Below the pieces are notes generated by a model. The model saw only the letters and a program-made list of their open reading frames with translations, made no database searches and had not been told where the DNA came from. From Elmis aenea (Eukaryota > Arthropoda > Insecta > Coleoptera > Elmidae), in the NCBI GenBank assembly GCA_947652605.1, contig OX393580.1, positions 17,938,159-18,002,158 of the forward strand: a stretch of DNA of 64,000 bases. Direction: 5' to 3'. This document shows, one piece after another, positions 34,615 to 47,775 of the stretch. How positions within the stretch are numbered: the stretch's first letter is position 1; each line of letters opens with the position of its first letter. Made by a program: the position numbers and the translations under genes.

Positions 34615-36205
34615 TATACTACATAACTGCTGATTCTGACTATATTGTTGTTATCTTATGTTCAAATATTCATAATGCTTATCTCAACAGCAAATAAGAA
34701 ACCTTCGTAACAAGTGAGTTTTAAAAGGTTTAACACCGTGTTTTTTGTTTTGTTTTTACAGCCTACTATGTTTATTTTTTTTAAAAACTTTTGTAACTTG
34801 CGCAATATTGAAAATAACTACAACAGCTCTTATATATTTAAAATAAGAAATACAGAACGAATTTAAATAGGTCATAGCCGACTATAGCTTCCATTTAAAA
34901 AAAAGTAAGTTTATGTCATAACTTTTTAACGGCGAGCGTAAAATATTTTTTTTTAGTATAATCAAATTAAACATAAAAATATCCAAAAATAATCTTAATA
35001 AATGTTTTTGATATTTACAACAATAACGGAGATATGACACATTATAATCATGACAAAAAAACACTTTTTTTCCGATAACTAAAAAAACAAAAATGATAGA
35101 ATATTTTTGAAAACGGTTCCGAGTTCTTCTCAATAAATGCACATTTTTGGCAATTTAACCGTTTCTCTATCTTGAATATTAAGTGGCATACCCCATGAAA
35201 TTCCATCGAATTTGGACCAATCTGTACAATTAAATCTATATTATCGTCAAATAATCTTCTCATTACCTTCCTTGCTAATAGTATTTTACTGGGCATCTCG
35301 AACTGCAGCAATTTTAATCACTGGTACTTTAGTACCACTCCAAATGCAGAAAGTAATTGAGCATAAGAGCTAAGCGGATACACTAACTTCAGAAATTCTT
35401 TAATTATACCTCTCCTGGAATTTCGTATTCAGGTAAGCGGTAAGAAATGGTTGGAGTAAATATTCACCACTGAATTGAATTAACTTAAAAAAATAAATAA
35501 AATATTTTATTTGTCAATAATATGTACATAACATTTACAACAATACGAAATGAGAACGATAACAGAACGGCTGATATTTACAAAGTTGCTGAAGTTTGAT
35601 CAACTGTACAAAATTTGTAAGATAGTAAACGTCAAAAAACAAAGTTTACGGATGTAAGAATTTCTAGGGAGTCATTTGACTTTCTGCTCGGGTAGATCTC
35701 TCCAATATGCAAATTCTAATCAATAGACTTATCGAAGCGATAGAAACAATATTTGCTTAACATAAATTTTTCAAGTAGAAAAACAATTCCAACGGCACAA
35801 AATTACCTGTAACTAACCCACGCGTAATGCGGAAATGCGTAATAATACTTCTTAAAATCAGTGACTAGGTTTCTTTATCACAGCATTTTTTTAGGAAACC
35901 AAAGGGTCATTCGTGATTCTAAAAAAAGTGGCAAAATTTTTAAGTCTTGGACATAAATTAAATTCGGCAACGTCCGAAACTTACCCGTTATGCATCTTTT
36001 ATTTTTGATAAGGCGAGTATAATTTACGATCAATGAGCGCCGAACACTAAAGAGGAATAAAAGATGTTAATCTGATACCCTCGATCGAACACGCTAAATT
36101 TGACAAATAGGCCGTGATTTGCAGAACAATGTTGAGTAAAAATTTTAGTATTGCTTTTGAACATCGTACACTTTAGCGTTTTACACTCGAGCTCAAATTA
36201 TTTTA
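34615..36205. other. AT-rich spacer
   Basis: Two overlapping minus ORFs at 34882-35311 have no recognised domain. No RNA gene or clear TIR pair was seen. Confidence 0.4.
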
Positions 36206-37727
36206 TACAGGGTGGGCCACTTTTTCGTAGCAGGACTTTAACAGTCGGGACAAAAACTTATTTGAAACGAATATTCCATATCAACATTGGTCCATAAACG
36301 CTCCATTTTAAAGATACGTGGTGATGAAATTTTCGAAAAAATGTCGATAAATTTTAACCGTTTCCCAACCAGTAGATACATTTAAACCAAATTTGGTATA
36401 CAGCACCACCTTACAGGTTACCACATTCAGTGAGAATGTCAAGCACCACAAGCAACCAGTGGCGGAGTTGTGGGGGTTCAGTTTCAATAAATTTTATAAA
36501 AAACTAATACGGCCCTGTTTAAAATCAAACTTGAACTTGTTTTTAGATAGATCATTTTATTCTAAACGGAAAGTGTCTCTTAACTTTTTTTCGTATCTGC
36601 CACTGTTTGGCGGGGAATTTGATTTATTTTACTATTCTTGCGAAAAATTAGCTCATAAATTCGATTTAAAAATATCGCTAATATTCGAAATAAAGAAGCA
36701 AATTGCCGATTTTCGCAGTTTTTAATAACAGAACATACTAATAATGAAAGGGATCCGCTAAATTAACGATTAATGATCCACATTTTAAGCATTTACTCTG
36801 CAATTTTCTGTTTTTCGCGATATTTTAGATCGAATTCTTCCCGGTGGCTGATACGAAAAAAAGTCAAGAGACATTTTTGGTTTAGAATAAAATGCTCAAC
36901 CCAAAAACAAGTTTGATTTTGAACAGGCCCGTATACTAGTTTTTTATAAAATTTATTGAAACTGAATCCCCACAACTCAGCCACTGGTTGCTTGTGGGGT
37001 TTGACATTCTTACCGAATGTGGTAACCTGTAAGTTGGGGTGTATACCAAATTTGTTCTAAATGTATCTACTGGTAGGGAAACGGTTAAAAATTATCGATA
37101 TTTTTTCGAAAATTTTAACACCCTGTATCTTTATAATGGTTAGGGGTTCGAAGGCTTTTCGAGAAATAATACTTAACCAGACTATTAACTTTTGTATTCT
37201 ATTAAAAGAAATCAAACTACAAACTACAATATCTACAACCATCTACAAACTTGATAAAAAAATCTACTTCAACTAACTGCAACTGATTTACAATACCCAA
37301 AAAATATTTATATGTAACCCCATGTCACATGAAATATCATGCTATTTTTGAACCAATGAAAGTTATGCAAAGAAATGAACCAATGAAATAAAAGGGTAAT
37401 TTCTACCGTGAGACGTTAAACGAAAAGTGTAAATATCTGCAGAAGTTTCAGGTGACATTAAGTTTTCCCACAAGCAACCTGGGAACGAAACTATAAGCAC
37501 AATTTGATGCTAGTGATTTAAATGGTAGATAGTAACATGACTACCTTGCAACAATGTAACATTTTAAATATTTGAAAAATTGAATTATAATAAGTAAATG
37601 AAAAATAGTACTACTTTACAACAAAATTAAGCGTTTATGGACCCATGTTGATATGGAATATTCACATCAAAATAAGTTTTTGTACCGACAGTTAAAGTCC
37701 TGTTACATAAAAGTGGACTACCCTGTA
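36206..37727. mobile_element. Long palindrome with TACAGGGT ends, 1.5 kb
   Basis: TA-flanked ends TACAGGGTGGGCCACTTTTTC and its diverged mirror, then matching arms (TAGCAGGACTTTAACAGTC, CATTGGTCCATAAACGC, CCACAAGCAACCAGTGGC). About 480 bp (37131-37620) is present only in the right arm, probably an insertion. Plus ORF 36393-36725 and minus ORF 36793-36984 encode similar peptides because they are the two arms; neither looks like a real gene. Confidence 0.85.
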
Positions 37728-38760
37728 TACAAATTGTGTGTATAAATTGGTTAGCCTAGTTTCTTGCATAATTTCCAGTCAAGAGTTTTATTCCAACATT
37801 ATTTACCGAAGTATACTTGCCTTTTTACTTTATCAGTACTCATCTACGACAAAAAAAAACATTACAATTTGATGTACATTTATAAAGCAGACGGAAGAAC
37901 AAACTATATTTTTGCGTCAACGAAATTCCTTATAGGCAATTAACAAAAAAAACTGTACAAAAAGTTTCTCAGGATTCAAAATAATGTGGTAATTCAAAGT
38001 CAGCCACTAGAATATGGAATTCTTAGATCGTTAAAGCAGGACGTTAACATGTCTGGCGCACAAACTCGAAGCTCCTCACAATACATAAAAACTTTTTTCA
38101 GCAATATCATTTGCATTATTAACAAGTTACATAATCACCTTGTCTCGAATAAAAATGCTACACATTCTAGATTTCCTTTCTGTATTTCGCTAGACGCATT
38201 TACTTACATCTTGCGTGGCACATTGAGAAATCGTTGCCATTTTCCAGGGCTAGAAGTAATCTTGCAGAGTGTGAAAAACTTTAACTGTGTTTAATACGGC
38301 ATCATGTAACCAGAACTTTTAAATGTTGCATGAGACAACGATGTCTCGGTTTAGAATTCATGGTGATTCCGAATTCGGCTCATAGGAATATATTGAATAC
38401 CGCGCAGACATATCGTCGCTTTTAGCAGCGAACGTTTATGCAATAGAATTTAAATCGATTGTTACGGATGCCCGTTGCATTTCATGAGCTGAATTTATAC
38501 GGTAGGGTGCTCTTCAAGGTTAATCTTATGGAATTTTTGCGCGAAACTTCTTACGAGAAACGACGATAAAAAAGGGTAACAAATTTAAATGTAAAATGGC
38601 TTTTTTACGTAAAATAAAATACAAATGCTTTCTTAAAAAGATTCTCAAAGTTTGAAATAAAGTTATAAGCATCGTATGCAACAACTTTCATAAAATATGC
38701 AAAGAAATCACTTTTAAATTCCTCACGCCCTTCATACCATGCATAATTTTAAGCTAAACA
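37728..38760. other. AT-rich spacer
   Basis: Nothing recognised. The 103-codon ORF at 37986-38294 has no domain I know. Confidence 0.4.
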
Positions 38761-39520
38761 CTCGGTATATAACCAAATTTTTTAAATAGCTCAGAATGTA
38801 GCCCAGATAAAGGCTTTGTTAAGGCCGTATAGCTAATTATTCTATCCGTATTAAAATTGGTGATAATATGTTTTTAAATAAACTTTTATTTGCAAAATAC
38901 AAAATTTGATAAGGGTCAATATACAGTGTTTTAAATAAATGCAAATAATTCGAAAACTATGCACCTGAGCTATCATATTTTTTTATAAAAAGTATTTAAA
39001 TTATATTGAGTATATCAAAAATGTAATAACATACAGGGGTTGTATTTAAAAATCCAAATTTGTATTAATTTTAAACACGCTGTATATGACAAAAATTATG
39101 TTAACACCGCTTAAAGGTAGTCTAAATAAAGCCCCTTGCATAACCGTTTAGTATATAATTTTATCAGAACCAGAATTGGTGGTATTAATAATGATTTTTT
39201 TAACATACAAAAACTTTGGTGGAGGTGCTGGATATTAAATGTTGTGGTTTAAATAAATGCAATTAACTTGAAAACTATGCAATTTGGGCATCACCCACCT
39301 TTCAATAAAGTAATCGCAAACGAACTGAAATTTCTAAATATGTAATAATATACAAGGTGCTTATTTAAAAATCCATAGCTGGTGTCACGTTTGAACACCC
39401 TGCATATGATAAAAACATTCCGGAACTTCTTAGGAAACCTAGTTAAAGCCATTTCTATAGCGGTTTTGTTTATAACTGTATCTGAGTTACAATTGAAGAT
39501 AGTATTTATTTAATAATTTT
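38761..39520. repeat. Degenerate tandem repeat, about 310-bp units
   Basis: Two and a half diverged units share TTAAATAAATGCAA, GAAAACTATGCA, a small TACAGGGTG-type palindrome with ATTTAAAAATCCA, and CTGTATATGA. A further palindrome of the same sort is at about 41741-41810. Confidence 0.6.
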
Positions 39521-39771
39521 TTTATACAGGGTGATTGATTGGGACCGGTACTTAAAAAGATATGAAGAATGAAAAAGGGTATGGATCTGAAATTTTGGTT
39601 CTGATCATAATGGCAACTGATCTGTTTATTGAAAATATTTTCAAGATGGCGACACTTCCGGATATACCGGAAATTGACGTCTACTTCCTTATTTCAAATA
39701 CAATGTTCTATTTTATTGCATTTTTGGATTGAACACGTTAATTTAGAGGGACTTTTAAATACATTCCCTAT

Positions 39772-40654
39772 TAGGGTTTATACAAAAACCGACTTTTGAA
39801 AAACCGGTTTTCGAATACCAGTTTTTCCAAAAAACCGGTTAAAACCGGTTTTGAATAGTTTTAAAAAAACAATTAAAACGTAATGAAATAATTTATATTT
39901 CATAATTTTATAAAATATAAAATATAAAACAAATTTCAAATAAAACCAAATAATAAGATAACAAATAAAAATTAAATTCTAAACTTTCAACAAACCATAA
40001 TTAGCTTCTTTTTTAAATTTGCTTTTTTCTTTAGAAAACCTGATTTTAAAAACACAAAACATTTACGGAATCATGACTTAATCTGGTTCGTATTTGAGAT
40101 ACAAAATTACCAGATACAGAAAACACTGGTTCGCTGACTATTGAGCTGGGTCTTACTGTTTTTAAAGCTTCAAACAGTGTGCCCAAATTTTTTATTCTTT
40201 TATTAGTTGATTCAAATACTGCAAATTCTGCCTTTAATGAAAACAACAATGTCTTGAAAGAAGAGATGGAGAAATCAATTCTTAGATTTATCGAGGAACC
40301 TTTAACAAAAACAGCAAATCCAAAAACCCTTAATAATATCTTCATCTTCATCGAAATTTGTTTCCAATTCTATAGCAGAATTTGGATATATTCTAGATAA
40401 TATTTTTTCCGAAAACTTGACTATATCGGTTCTTGAAGCCAGCGGAAATACGTTTGATTTTTTTGTAACAATGTTTTTTGGATTTTGCAAATGAAGCAGA
40501 AGTGTACAGATTTTTATGTAGATATTTATTTTTTCCGTGTCTAATCTAGGCTTAAAACCGGTTTTTTAGTTTAAAAAACCGGTTTTTCGAATACATAATT
40601 TTTTTCAAAAAAACCGGTTTTTCAAAACCGATTTTTAAAAACCGACAAACCCTA
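39772..40654 (-). mobile_element. hAT element, 883 bp, AAACCGGTTTT-rich ends
   Basis: A perfect 8-bp target duplication TTCCCTAT (39764-39771, 40655-40662) flanks ends TAGGGTTTATAC and, mirrored, TAGGGTTTGTCGG. Subterminal regions have many AAAACCGGTTTT palindromes. The interior keeps parts of a transposase gene on the minus strand. Confidence 0.94.
40046..40490 (-). pseudogene. hAT transposase remnant with dimerisation motif
   Basis: The minus ORF 40046-40351 contains KTVRPSSIVSEPVFSVSGN and QIRTRLSHDSVNVLCF, the hAT C-terminal dimerisation signature, then a stop. The overlapping frame 40302-40490 (SRTDIVKFSEKILSRIYP, acidic stretch, then a stop) is probably an earlier part of the same gene. 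Catalytic domain residues are missing, so it cannot encode a working enzyme. Confidence 0.7.
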
Positions 40655-41010
40655 TTCCCTATACCTTAGTGCAGTCGTTGTTTAGATTTTTAGACTTTTT
40701 TGAAAATCTTTCGATTTTCATTGTGATGCTTAATATTATCAACCGCCATTTTTAAAGAGAAAACCCTCAAATTTGGACTATGCATAGAAGAAACCTTGCA
40801 GTTCATGCTGGAATTTTTTCAATCGCTGCTTTACTTACAGGGTGACCAAAATTTAATTTTCTTTTAATACAACTTCAGACCACTAAAACTCGTTTATTTC
40901 AAATACAATGCCCAATATTTTTTTTTTTCATTTTATAATGCAAAATTAAATTCTGCATCAATCTGTATTAGCGTTTCCTATACATACCTATCTGCAATAA
41001 TTTTCGAGTT

Positions 41011-41587
41011 ATTAAGGATTCTAGATAAATTTGAGAGAAACTGCAACATTTTTAAATAGCAGACCTTGGAAATGACAACAAAAGCCAATAATAATAACTG
41101 TCAACCACTTTCATGACGTTTGTCTGCAGTGTTCATGAAAATTTAAAGTCAAGAGTATTCAAACACGGATATTTTTAATTTATAGAATATATAGATCAGT
41201 GCCTAATTGATGCAACTTTGTTAATTTAATATAAAAAACGTTAAATTCAAAATTTTTCAAACTTTTAAATTATTCATCATTTCAACAATCTACATAGTTT
41301 CCAAGAATTACGCCAATGCGTAGTATGCAACATGTCAACCTGTATCTTTATTTTTAAACACCGTTTTTAATGTAAGTATCAATATAAATTACATATTGTA
41401 TGTTCATTTCAAGGTCATTATTTTTTTCAAAATGCTGTAATTGTATTACCATGTTATTTATATAGATAATTGTATTATTAAAATTTAATAGGTGTTGTGT
41501 TCAATTTTACGATATTAATAAGTTTTAAATTTTTAAATATTGAGAAAAAAAGACTAGTATATTAATTGTTGATAAAAAATTTTAGCC
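41011..41587. other. AT-rich spacer
   Basis: Nothing recognised. Confidence 0.4.
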
Positions 41588-41640
41588 CTGAGGATGCTCA
41601 AAAAACTAGTGAGCGAAACGTAGGATCAATAGACGTAAAA
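41588..41640 (+). ncRNA. Hammerhead-like core motif, candidate
   Basis: CTGAGGA (41588-41594), stem GCTC...GAGC, then CGAAACGT and a possible third stem ACGT...ACGT. The CUGANGA and GAAA boxes match the hammerhead consensus, but an extra T between box 1 and the stem and a weak stem I argue against activity. Such motifs are known in retroelement-derived repeats. Confidence 0.3.
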
Positions 41641-41740
41641 AAAAAATAAAGTATACCGTCCAGTAATTCCAGAGTTTTATTTCTTCGTATTTCAACTAAT
41701 AAACAAAAATCTCAAATAAATTAAAGATTTTAAAAATAAA

Positions 41741-41810
41741 ATAATATACAGGGTGTTTTATTGAAAAATCCAAAGATGGAACCAATTTTGGACACACCGT
41801 ATATGATAAA
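41741..41810. repeat. TACAGGGTG micro-palindrome
   Basis: A unit of about 60 bp: TACAGGGTGTTTTATTG ... GGACACACCGTA, with TA on both sides, like those inside the 38761-39520 satellite. Confidence 0.5.
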
Positions 41811-43362
41811 AATATTTTAAAAGGTTTTGAATAATGCCTAAATAATCTTCCTTCAAACTCTATATTGTTTATACATATATATTTTATCTTAATTACTCCT
41901 ACAAGTTATAATTTTTACAAGATTTTTCTTATACACATTCCTTTCCTTAAAACTGAATTTCAAAAAGCGCTACAAAAAAAGCAGAAAATATATCATTTTT
42001 TATTAACCGCTTGACTGTGCTCTACGAACTGGGTTCGGGCGTTCTTTTCGCGCTAATGCCGAGGCTCTACGATTTAAATTTGGGCATTTTTACCGCTTTT
42101 GCACCGTTGACCTTGTTCTACAAACTGTTTTCGAGCGGTTTTATAACGTTTGTGCCGTGCTGTACGATTAGAGGCCTTGTACACGCGAAAGCAGATAACT
42201 TCGGTTGATCGCGCGTTAGAGCCGGTTTTATGCACGCGACAGTATCAAGGCGGCGTAGGCAGATTTTTTTTAAACGTGCATTCTGTGTTGAAGCTATAAG
42301 TTGGAAAAAGACAAAAAGTAGGTTGGTCTTTGTCACCGACGCCAAAAGTCTTCTTTTTTCTTGACCCAAAAATCTTATGCAGGTAGATTTGGGTAAGTTG
42401 GGTTGGCGTGGTTTTTGCGTGTGATTTTTGTAACAAAAAATTTAATTTTTTTGCGGAGCTGATAGAGAACAGCCTAATTGTTGTATTTTTCAACTCACAG
42501 CTTCATTACAGAAGCAACATAAAAAAAGGTTAGCTTCTGCCGCCGCGACATTGTCAAATGCATAAACCCAGGAATTTAATGTAACGTTCAAGGGGTTAAG
42601 GATATTTTTTCACACAAAGAGGTCCTTTTAAAAACACATTAACTCAGTATTTCATCTATGAAAAGGGTAAAATTCCATATTATAGCAGCCTTGAGGTTAA
42701 ATACACGAAGATCATAAGTTACATAGACAACCACAACAGTAATGTGGCCAACCTACAACAATGGTCCGAGCAAGATTGAATACCGTAGACTCTTGGTCCT
42801 GTATACATTATAAACCAGCTCCGACGTACACATTGTTACCGGTAATAGATGAAGCTCGATCTGTTAACCAGGGATTAGAAATTGCCTCATGCAACTTTCA
42901 TGCAATACTGCATTAAATATACCCTCCCTGTTAAGATGCCTACATCGAATATAAATCGTCCTTAAACTGAAAAAATTGGGTTATACATATTTCTATCAGG
43001 ATATAAATAGGAGCTATGATGTCTCCACACTTTCAGTGTTGGTCGTAACAGTGCGTTTATGTGGGTCTTTTTAGAACTAAATTCGTATCAATGCAGGACT
43101 GAATGATAACATAAAAAAGATATAGAATATCAAAAACATTGTCGAAGCGAAGAAGTCCTTGCTAAAATATTAATAATCTCAGAGATACAGAAAAAATAAA
43201 AGAGTGACCAACTTTTTCCCATTGTTACATTATAAGCGTTTTGTAATCTGTTTAAAACTTTTTTAATGCCGACTTATGCTAAAGTTTTAAAGCAAAAATT
43301 TACTGTGTTTTGAAATATAAAAGTTTTGGCGATACAAATATTTTGATAACCATTTATATTTA
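41811..43362. other. Spacer with GC-richer island 42000-42260
   Basis: Positions 42000-42260 are richer in G+C and contain TACGAACTGGGTTCGGGCG and CGCGAAAGCAG. Overlapping ORFs occur on both strands, but no family is recognised. It may be single-copy or an unknown element. Confidence 0.35.
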
Positions 43363-43957
43363 CAAGAAAGGGTCACGATACTTTATCGCTAGAATTTGAT
43401 TAAGGCTGTGTTTATTGCACCAAGGACATCAAAACTAAATGTTTTCCAGAGTTATACGTGCCACTAACCATTTCCTTCTGAAAAATAGGGAAAAAACTGA
43501 AAAATTGGTATTAAATGGTTATTTTTCCGATCGCGTTGGCCATGAAACTGTCAGAGACAAAATCTAAATTCTCCTATTTACAAATGCGCGCATTCTTTGC
43601 AAGTAAGATGGTGCAAAGTTTGAAAAAATCTTCCTGTTCCGGAGAAAAACGTCAAAAACGAAACCCCTGCATAAGTGCTATGATTTGAGAAGTTGTGGTC
43701 TATCTGTATATCTATATCTATGCGACTTGCATGGGCGTTTAACAGGGAAAACCGTTTTTACAAAGGCCTCATTTTTCGGGTTTTTCTCCGGAACCGTTTA
43801 AGATTTTTTCAAAAACTTTGCACCATTTTACTTGCAAAGGATGCGCGGATCGGTAAATAGAAGAATTTCGATTTTGTCTTTGACGGTTTCATGTTCTTGA
43901 TGCAATAAACACAGCCTAAATCAAATTTTAGCGAAAACGTATCGTGACCTTCCCTGG
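43363..43957. mobile_element. Long-TIR Harbinger-like MITE, copy 2
   Basis: 595 bp, flanked by TTA (43360-43362, 43958-43960), with ends CAAGAAAGGGTCACGATAC and CGTATCGTGACCTTCCCTGG. The right arm has lost about 100 bp relative to copies 1 and 3, where the sequence jumps from GACGGTTTCATG to TTCTTGATGC. Confidence 0.85.
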
Positions 43958-43960
43958 TTA

Positions 43961-45866
43961 GTCCTACACATAACAGTAAAATGACTTAAAACTAAATTAT
44001 TATTAAAAATTAATATACTTTACAGATTATTCCCCATTTACTTTAAGGCTCTGAAACTCTGAAACTAATATATTAACATAGGTTAGGAATACTTTGGGGG
44101 GCAAATTTCACACAGTGTAGCATAAATTTTATTCAAAAATGTTGGCGGAAGTAACTTGGGCCATCAGAAGTCCAATTAAGCATTAAATAATGTATTTTTC
44201 ACAGACACGAAGAAGCAAGGAACAACCCTTTATCCAAATAGGTCACTAATTTATTCACTCTTGTACTTTAAAACTAATTTCCTTCAATTAATATTTTCAA
44301 AATACCTGCAAAAATCATTTCCAGAAATAAACCTATTCAAGAAGTGGATTTAAAAAATGTTTATTTGTTTAGATAATTACTCATCGCAAAGTTTTAACAT
44401 GTGCTAAGAACAAAAAGGAAAAATGTGTGATTAACTGCAAAAAAAAATATGTTCTTTGACTTTAAAAATAGTTTTTTTCTTGTGAATACTCCTATTGTAA
44501 CTGAATCAATTTTTGTTTCCAACAAATAGGGGACTAATAATAGTCCGCGTTTTATAGATTTCAAATAAAGAGTGGTTAAAACGAAACTCGAGATTTAAAA
44601 ACCTTTTAGCTCCTTCAACAAGTAAAACTTTAGCAATTATTGATAAAGAAAACGAACAAAAAAGCTTAGTTCAAGGCTAAATCTAGTTAGATGTCGTAAA
44701 TATGTCTTCGGTTGCTTCCAAACAAACAAAACCGAATCAATTTTTTTGTTCGTTTTTCTTACTGGCACCTTCCTTTTAGCAGGTATCCCTCGCACACAAA
44801 AAAAGGGACAAAAAGTTGTTAATCAAGAGAGATTCATTAGCCTCTAAGTTTAATTAAATATTAAGTTACGATCCAAAAGTCTTTCGTGAACTAATTATAC
44901 TCACGAAGTATTTGTTTGATTTAGAGCAGGTCTGCGGTCATTAATTCGCAAAAAAATTAACCTAGTAGTCCTCAGTAATGCTGAAAGGTTGTTTTAAAAC
45001 CCAAATATAATTGTCGTTAGATTTCTGTAAATATTCGAATGGCTAAGTGACAACATTTTGAAAATAGCAAGTTTACGTGTGATGATAAACAGAAAATACA
45101 ATACAAGTTTAGCTAACCGGGAAACAGTCTATAATGAAACCTCGATTTTATTCAGTAAAGCTCAAGAATCGATTCGATAATTGTAACAAATCCATTCGCA
45201 ACGTTAAAGCGCATTCAAGGTACAAATAAAAAGGCATTTGTGCACAATTCTCCGTGAAAACACATTACGATGCAAATTTATTTGCCCTATACTGTTCCAA
45301 TAACAATTAGCTACTAAAACAATTGTTTAAAAAAACTATAGTTACTTCTTGAATGATTTTTATTGGATAATCTGTTTAATTGTCCTTGCAAGGTAATGGT
45401 AGCGCCGTTTGTAACATATAACTGAAAACTATAAGTAGAAAAACCTACCACATATACTGCGAAAATGTTGCAGTTGTTTATTACAACATCGTTCGGTTGT
45501 TCACAGGCATTTTATTAATTAACATAAATGTTTTGTCGACATTTTTATCTCTTAGCTACTTGCATTTTAACTTTTAAATTAAGATTAATGGTTGCAGATT
45601 CGCGGATTTGATAATTTTTAATTTAATCATTTATTATTATTCTAAACAAAAGCTTTGCCCTAAATAAAGCAAATAGATTCGTTTAAAAGAAGCAAAGGAA
45701 GAGAGTCATTAGCATTAGTGAATCGAGATTGGCTGGGCGCGATTTTAACTGGAAAATTTTCATTAGCAAAGTGTACAGGACGTAATGAAATTAGTGCGAT
45801 TTTTCCAAACAAAAAATAATTGGCAGCAGTAACTTGAAGTGACACAACAATTTTCATTAGTTATAT
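43961..45866. other. AT-rich spacer
   Basis: No recognised gene or repeat; the minus ORF 45660-45857 has no known domain. Confidence 0.4.
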
Positions 45867-46908
45867 TTATATAACAAGTGAATTAAAAATTATCGATAAT
45901 TTTTGGTAAATATGCCCGAATGCAAGTTGAGCTGAAAAAACACGAGTGCACGAAGTGCACGAGTGATTTTTTCTGATTCAACTTGCATGAGTAAAGATTT
46001 GTCAAAAGTTATAGATTATTTGCAATGCACGAGTTATATTTTGTCAGAAAATTTCCTTTCCTAACCTACCTGGCAAATTAATGTATGTTATGTCAAATTT
46101 TATAAGTACTGTCAGAGTGGTGCGTCAGGTGTGTGGTTTAATCTATATTAAAGTAACGCTACTGGTCGCCGAAATTCGTCAAATATTTATCAAGACCAAA
46201 ATATTTAATTCCCTCTCCAAATTTATATTTTCAACCAAACACAAACTCAGATTTCTTACAAACGACCAATAAACGCATGAAAATCTGTTAATTGCGAAAA
46301 GGATATTATCAGTAGTAATATAACAAGTGCATTGAAAATTATCGATAATTTTTGGTAAATATGCCCGAATGCAAGTTGAGCTGAAAAAATCACTAGTGAA
46401 CGAAGTGCACGAGTGATTTTTTCTGATTCAACTTGCATGAGTGAAGATTTATCAAAAATTATAGATTATTTGCAATGCACGAGTTACATTTTGTCAGAAA
46501 ATTTCCTTCACCTAACCTATCTGTCAAATTAAAATGTTGTTTAATTTAGATAAATTAAAGTATACGTACTACTTACTGCGATTGTTATTATTAATAGATC
46601 ATTTATAACTAATTTTTAATTCAAGAATTATATTTTAATAAAAATTAATGAACCAAATAGTATTTAGGTACATACATAATCTGTTATGTCAAATTTTACA
46701 AGTACTGTCAGAGTGGTGTGCCCAGGGGTGTGGTTTAATCTATATTAAAGTAACGTTATTGGTCGACGACATCTGTCAAAAAATTATCAAGACCAAAATA
46801 CCTTATTCCCTCTCCAAATTTATATTTTCCACCAATCAAAAACTTAGATTTCTTAGAAACGACCAATAAACGCATGAAAATCTGTTAATTGCGAAAAGTA
46901 AATTATCA
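45867..46908 (+). repeat. Two tandem units of 440-590 bp with internal hairpins
   Basis: Each unit has ATAACAAGTG, ATTATCGATAATTTTTGG, ATGCCCGAATGCAAGTTGAG with a hairpin partner TTCAACTTGCAT, CACGAAGTGCACGAGTGATT, TATTAAAGTAACG and AACGACCAATAAACGCATG. Unit 2 has about 150 extra bp. The two similar ORFs (46081-46272, 46648-46869) are repeat sequence. Confidence 0.8.
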
Positions 46909-47775
46909 GTGTATGATTATGTTTATTGGCCGTTTAAAGGAAATCTGAGTTTGTTATTGGTCGAAAACGCAAATTTGACAGAAGGATCAACATATGACAG
47001 GGGAATGTAAAATTATTACCATGTAATAATGCTCCTATTGGTAGTCTCTAGAAGATTTAAGATTAGTGATTGGTTGAAAACGCAAATTTGACAGGCGAAG
47101 GAAATTTTCTGTGGCAATATTTAGTTAGATTTTGATAAGAAAACTTAACATGCTTGTGTAACAATTTTTAATTCTAATAAAGGATAATAGCCTGAGTTAA
47201 CATAGAATTCATAATATTTTATAAAAAAAGTTTTTTTATTGCAATTCAATGTAACAACCGAGATACCTGCTTTCTAAACTAATTTTCTTATCAATAACTA
47301 ACGACTTTATCGAAAGTTTTGATTTTGTATTTCAACATTCCAAAAATTCCGCCTTAAAAAAGTTTCAACAAAATTTGTACAATCAATTTACATGATATCA
47401 TTCTGTTGAATCAAACTTTTGGATGTAGCTTAAGCAATTTGTTTCTTAGAAAACAAAATAAACTGAGTGCTGAGAAGTTCAAAAACTTCCAAACTCTTAA
47501 TCCCTACGAATTTAAGAAGTTTCGAAACTCGTACAACTTTTGCGAAAGTTGTTTGCACATAATGCAATTTATTTATAAAGTGCTATGTGCAGTGAAATAA
47601 AAAATTAAAGCGACTTCGGGCGAACCCCTCTACCTGTCGTTATAAAACGTATATAAGTAGCTTTTTGATTTATTTTTGGGTAAGAAGAACGATAGCGGTT
47701 GAACAAGATTGGAAAATATAGGGTCAGTTTGCTTTGAATTATTGTTTACATAAAGTCAATTCTTAAACACTATTA
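46909..47775. other. Spacer with a small direct repeat
   Basis: AAAACGCAAATTTGACAG occurs twice about 120 bp apart (near 46966 and 47079). A TATA-like CGTATATAAG lies at about 47649-47658. No gene was recognised. Confidence 0.4.

Larger units (their letters stand above)
39522..41010. repeat. Two diverged direct copies of a TACAGGGTG sequence
   Basis: TACAGGGTGATTGATTGG at 39522 and TACAGGGTGACCAAA at about 40838 both lead to TTATTTCAAATACAATG. The first copy region is interrupted by a hAT element. No mirrored partner end was found. Confidence 0.4.

Noticed and set aside
36393..36984. Two convergent ORFs encoding similar peptides
   Set aside because: They are the two arms of one palindrome read on opposite strands, not a gene pair.
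46081..46869. Two related plus-strand ORFs as a gene family
   Set aside because: They are the same frame of a tandem DNA repeat, short, without a domain.
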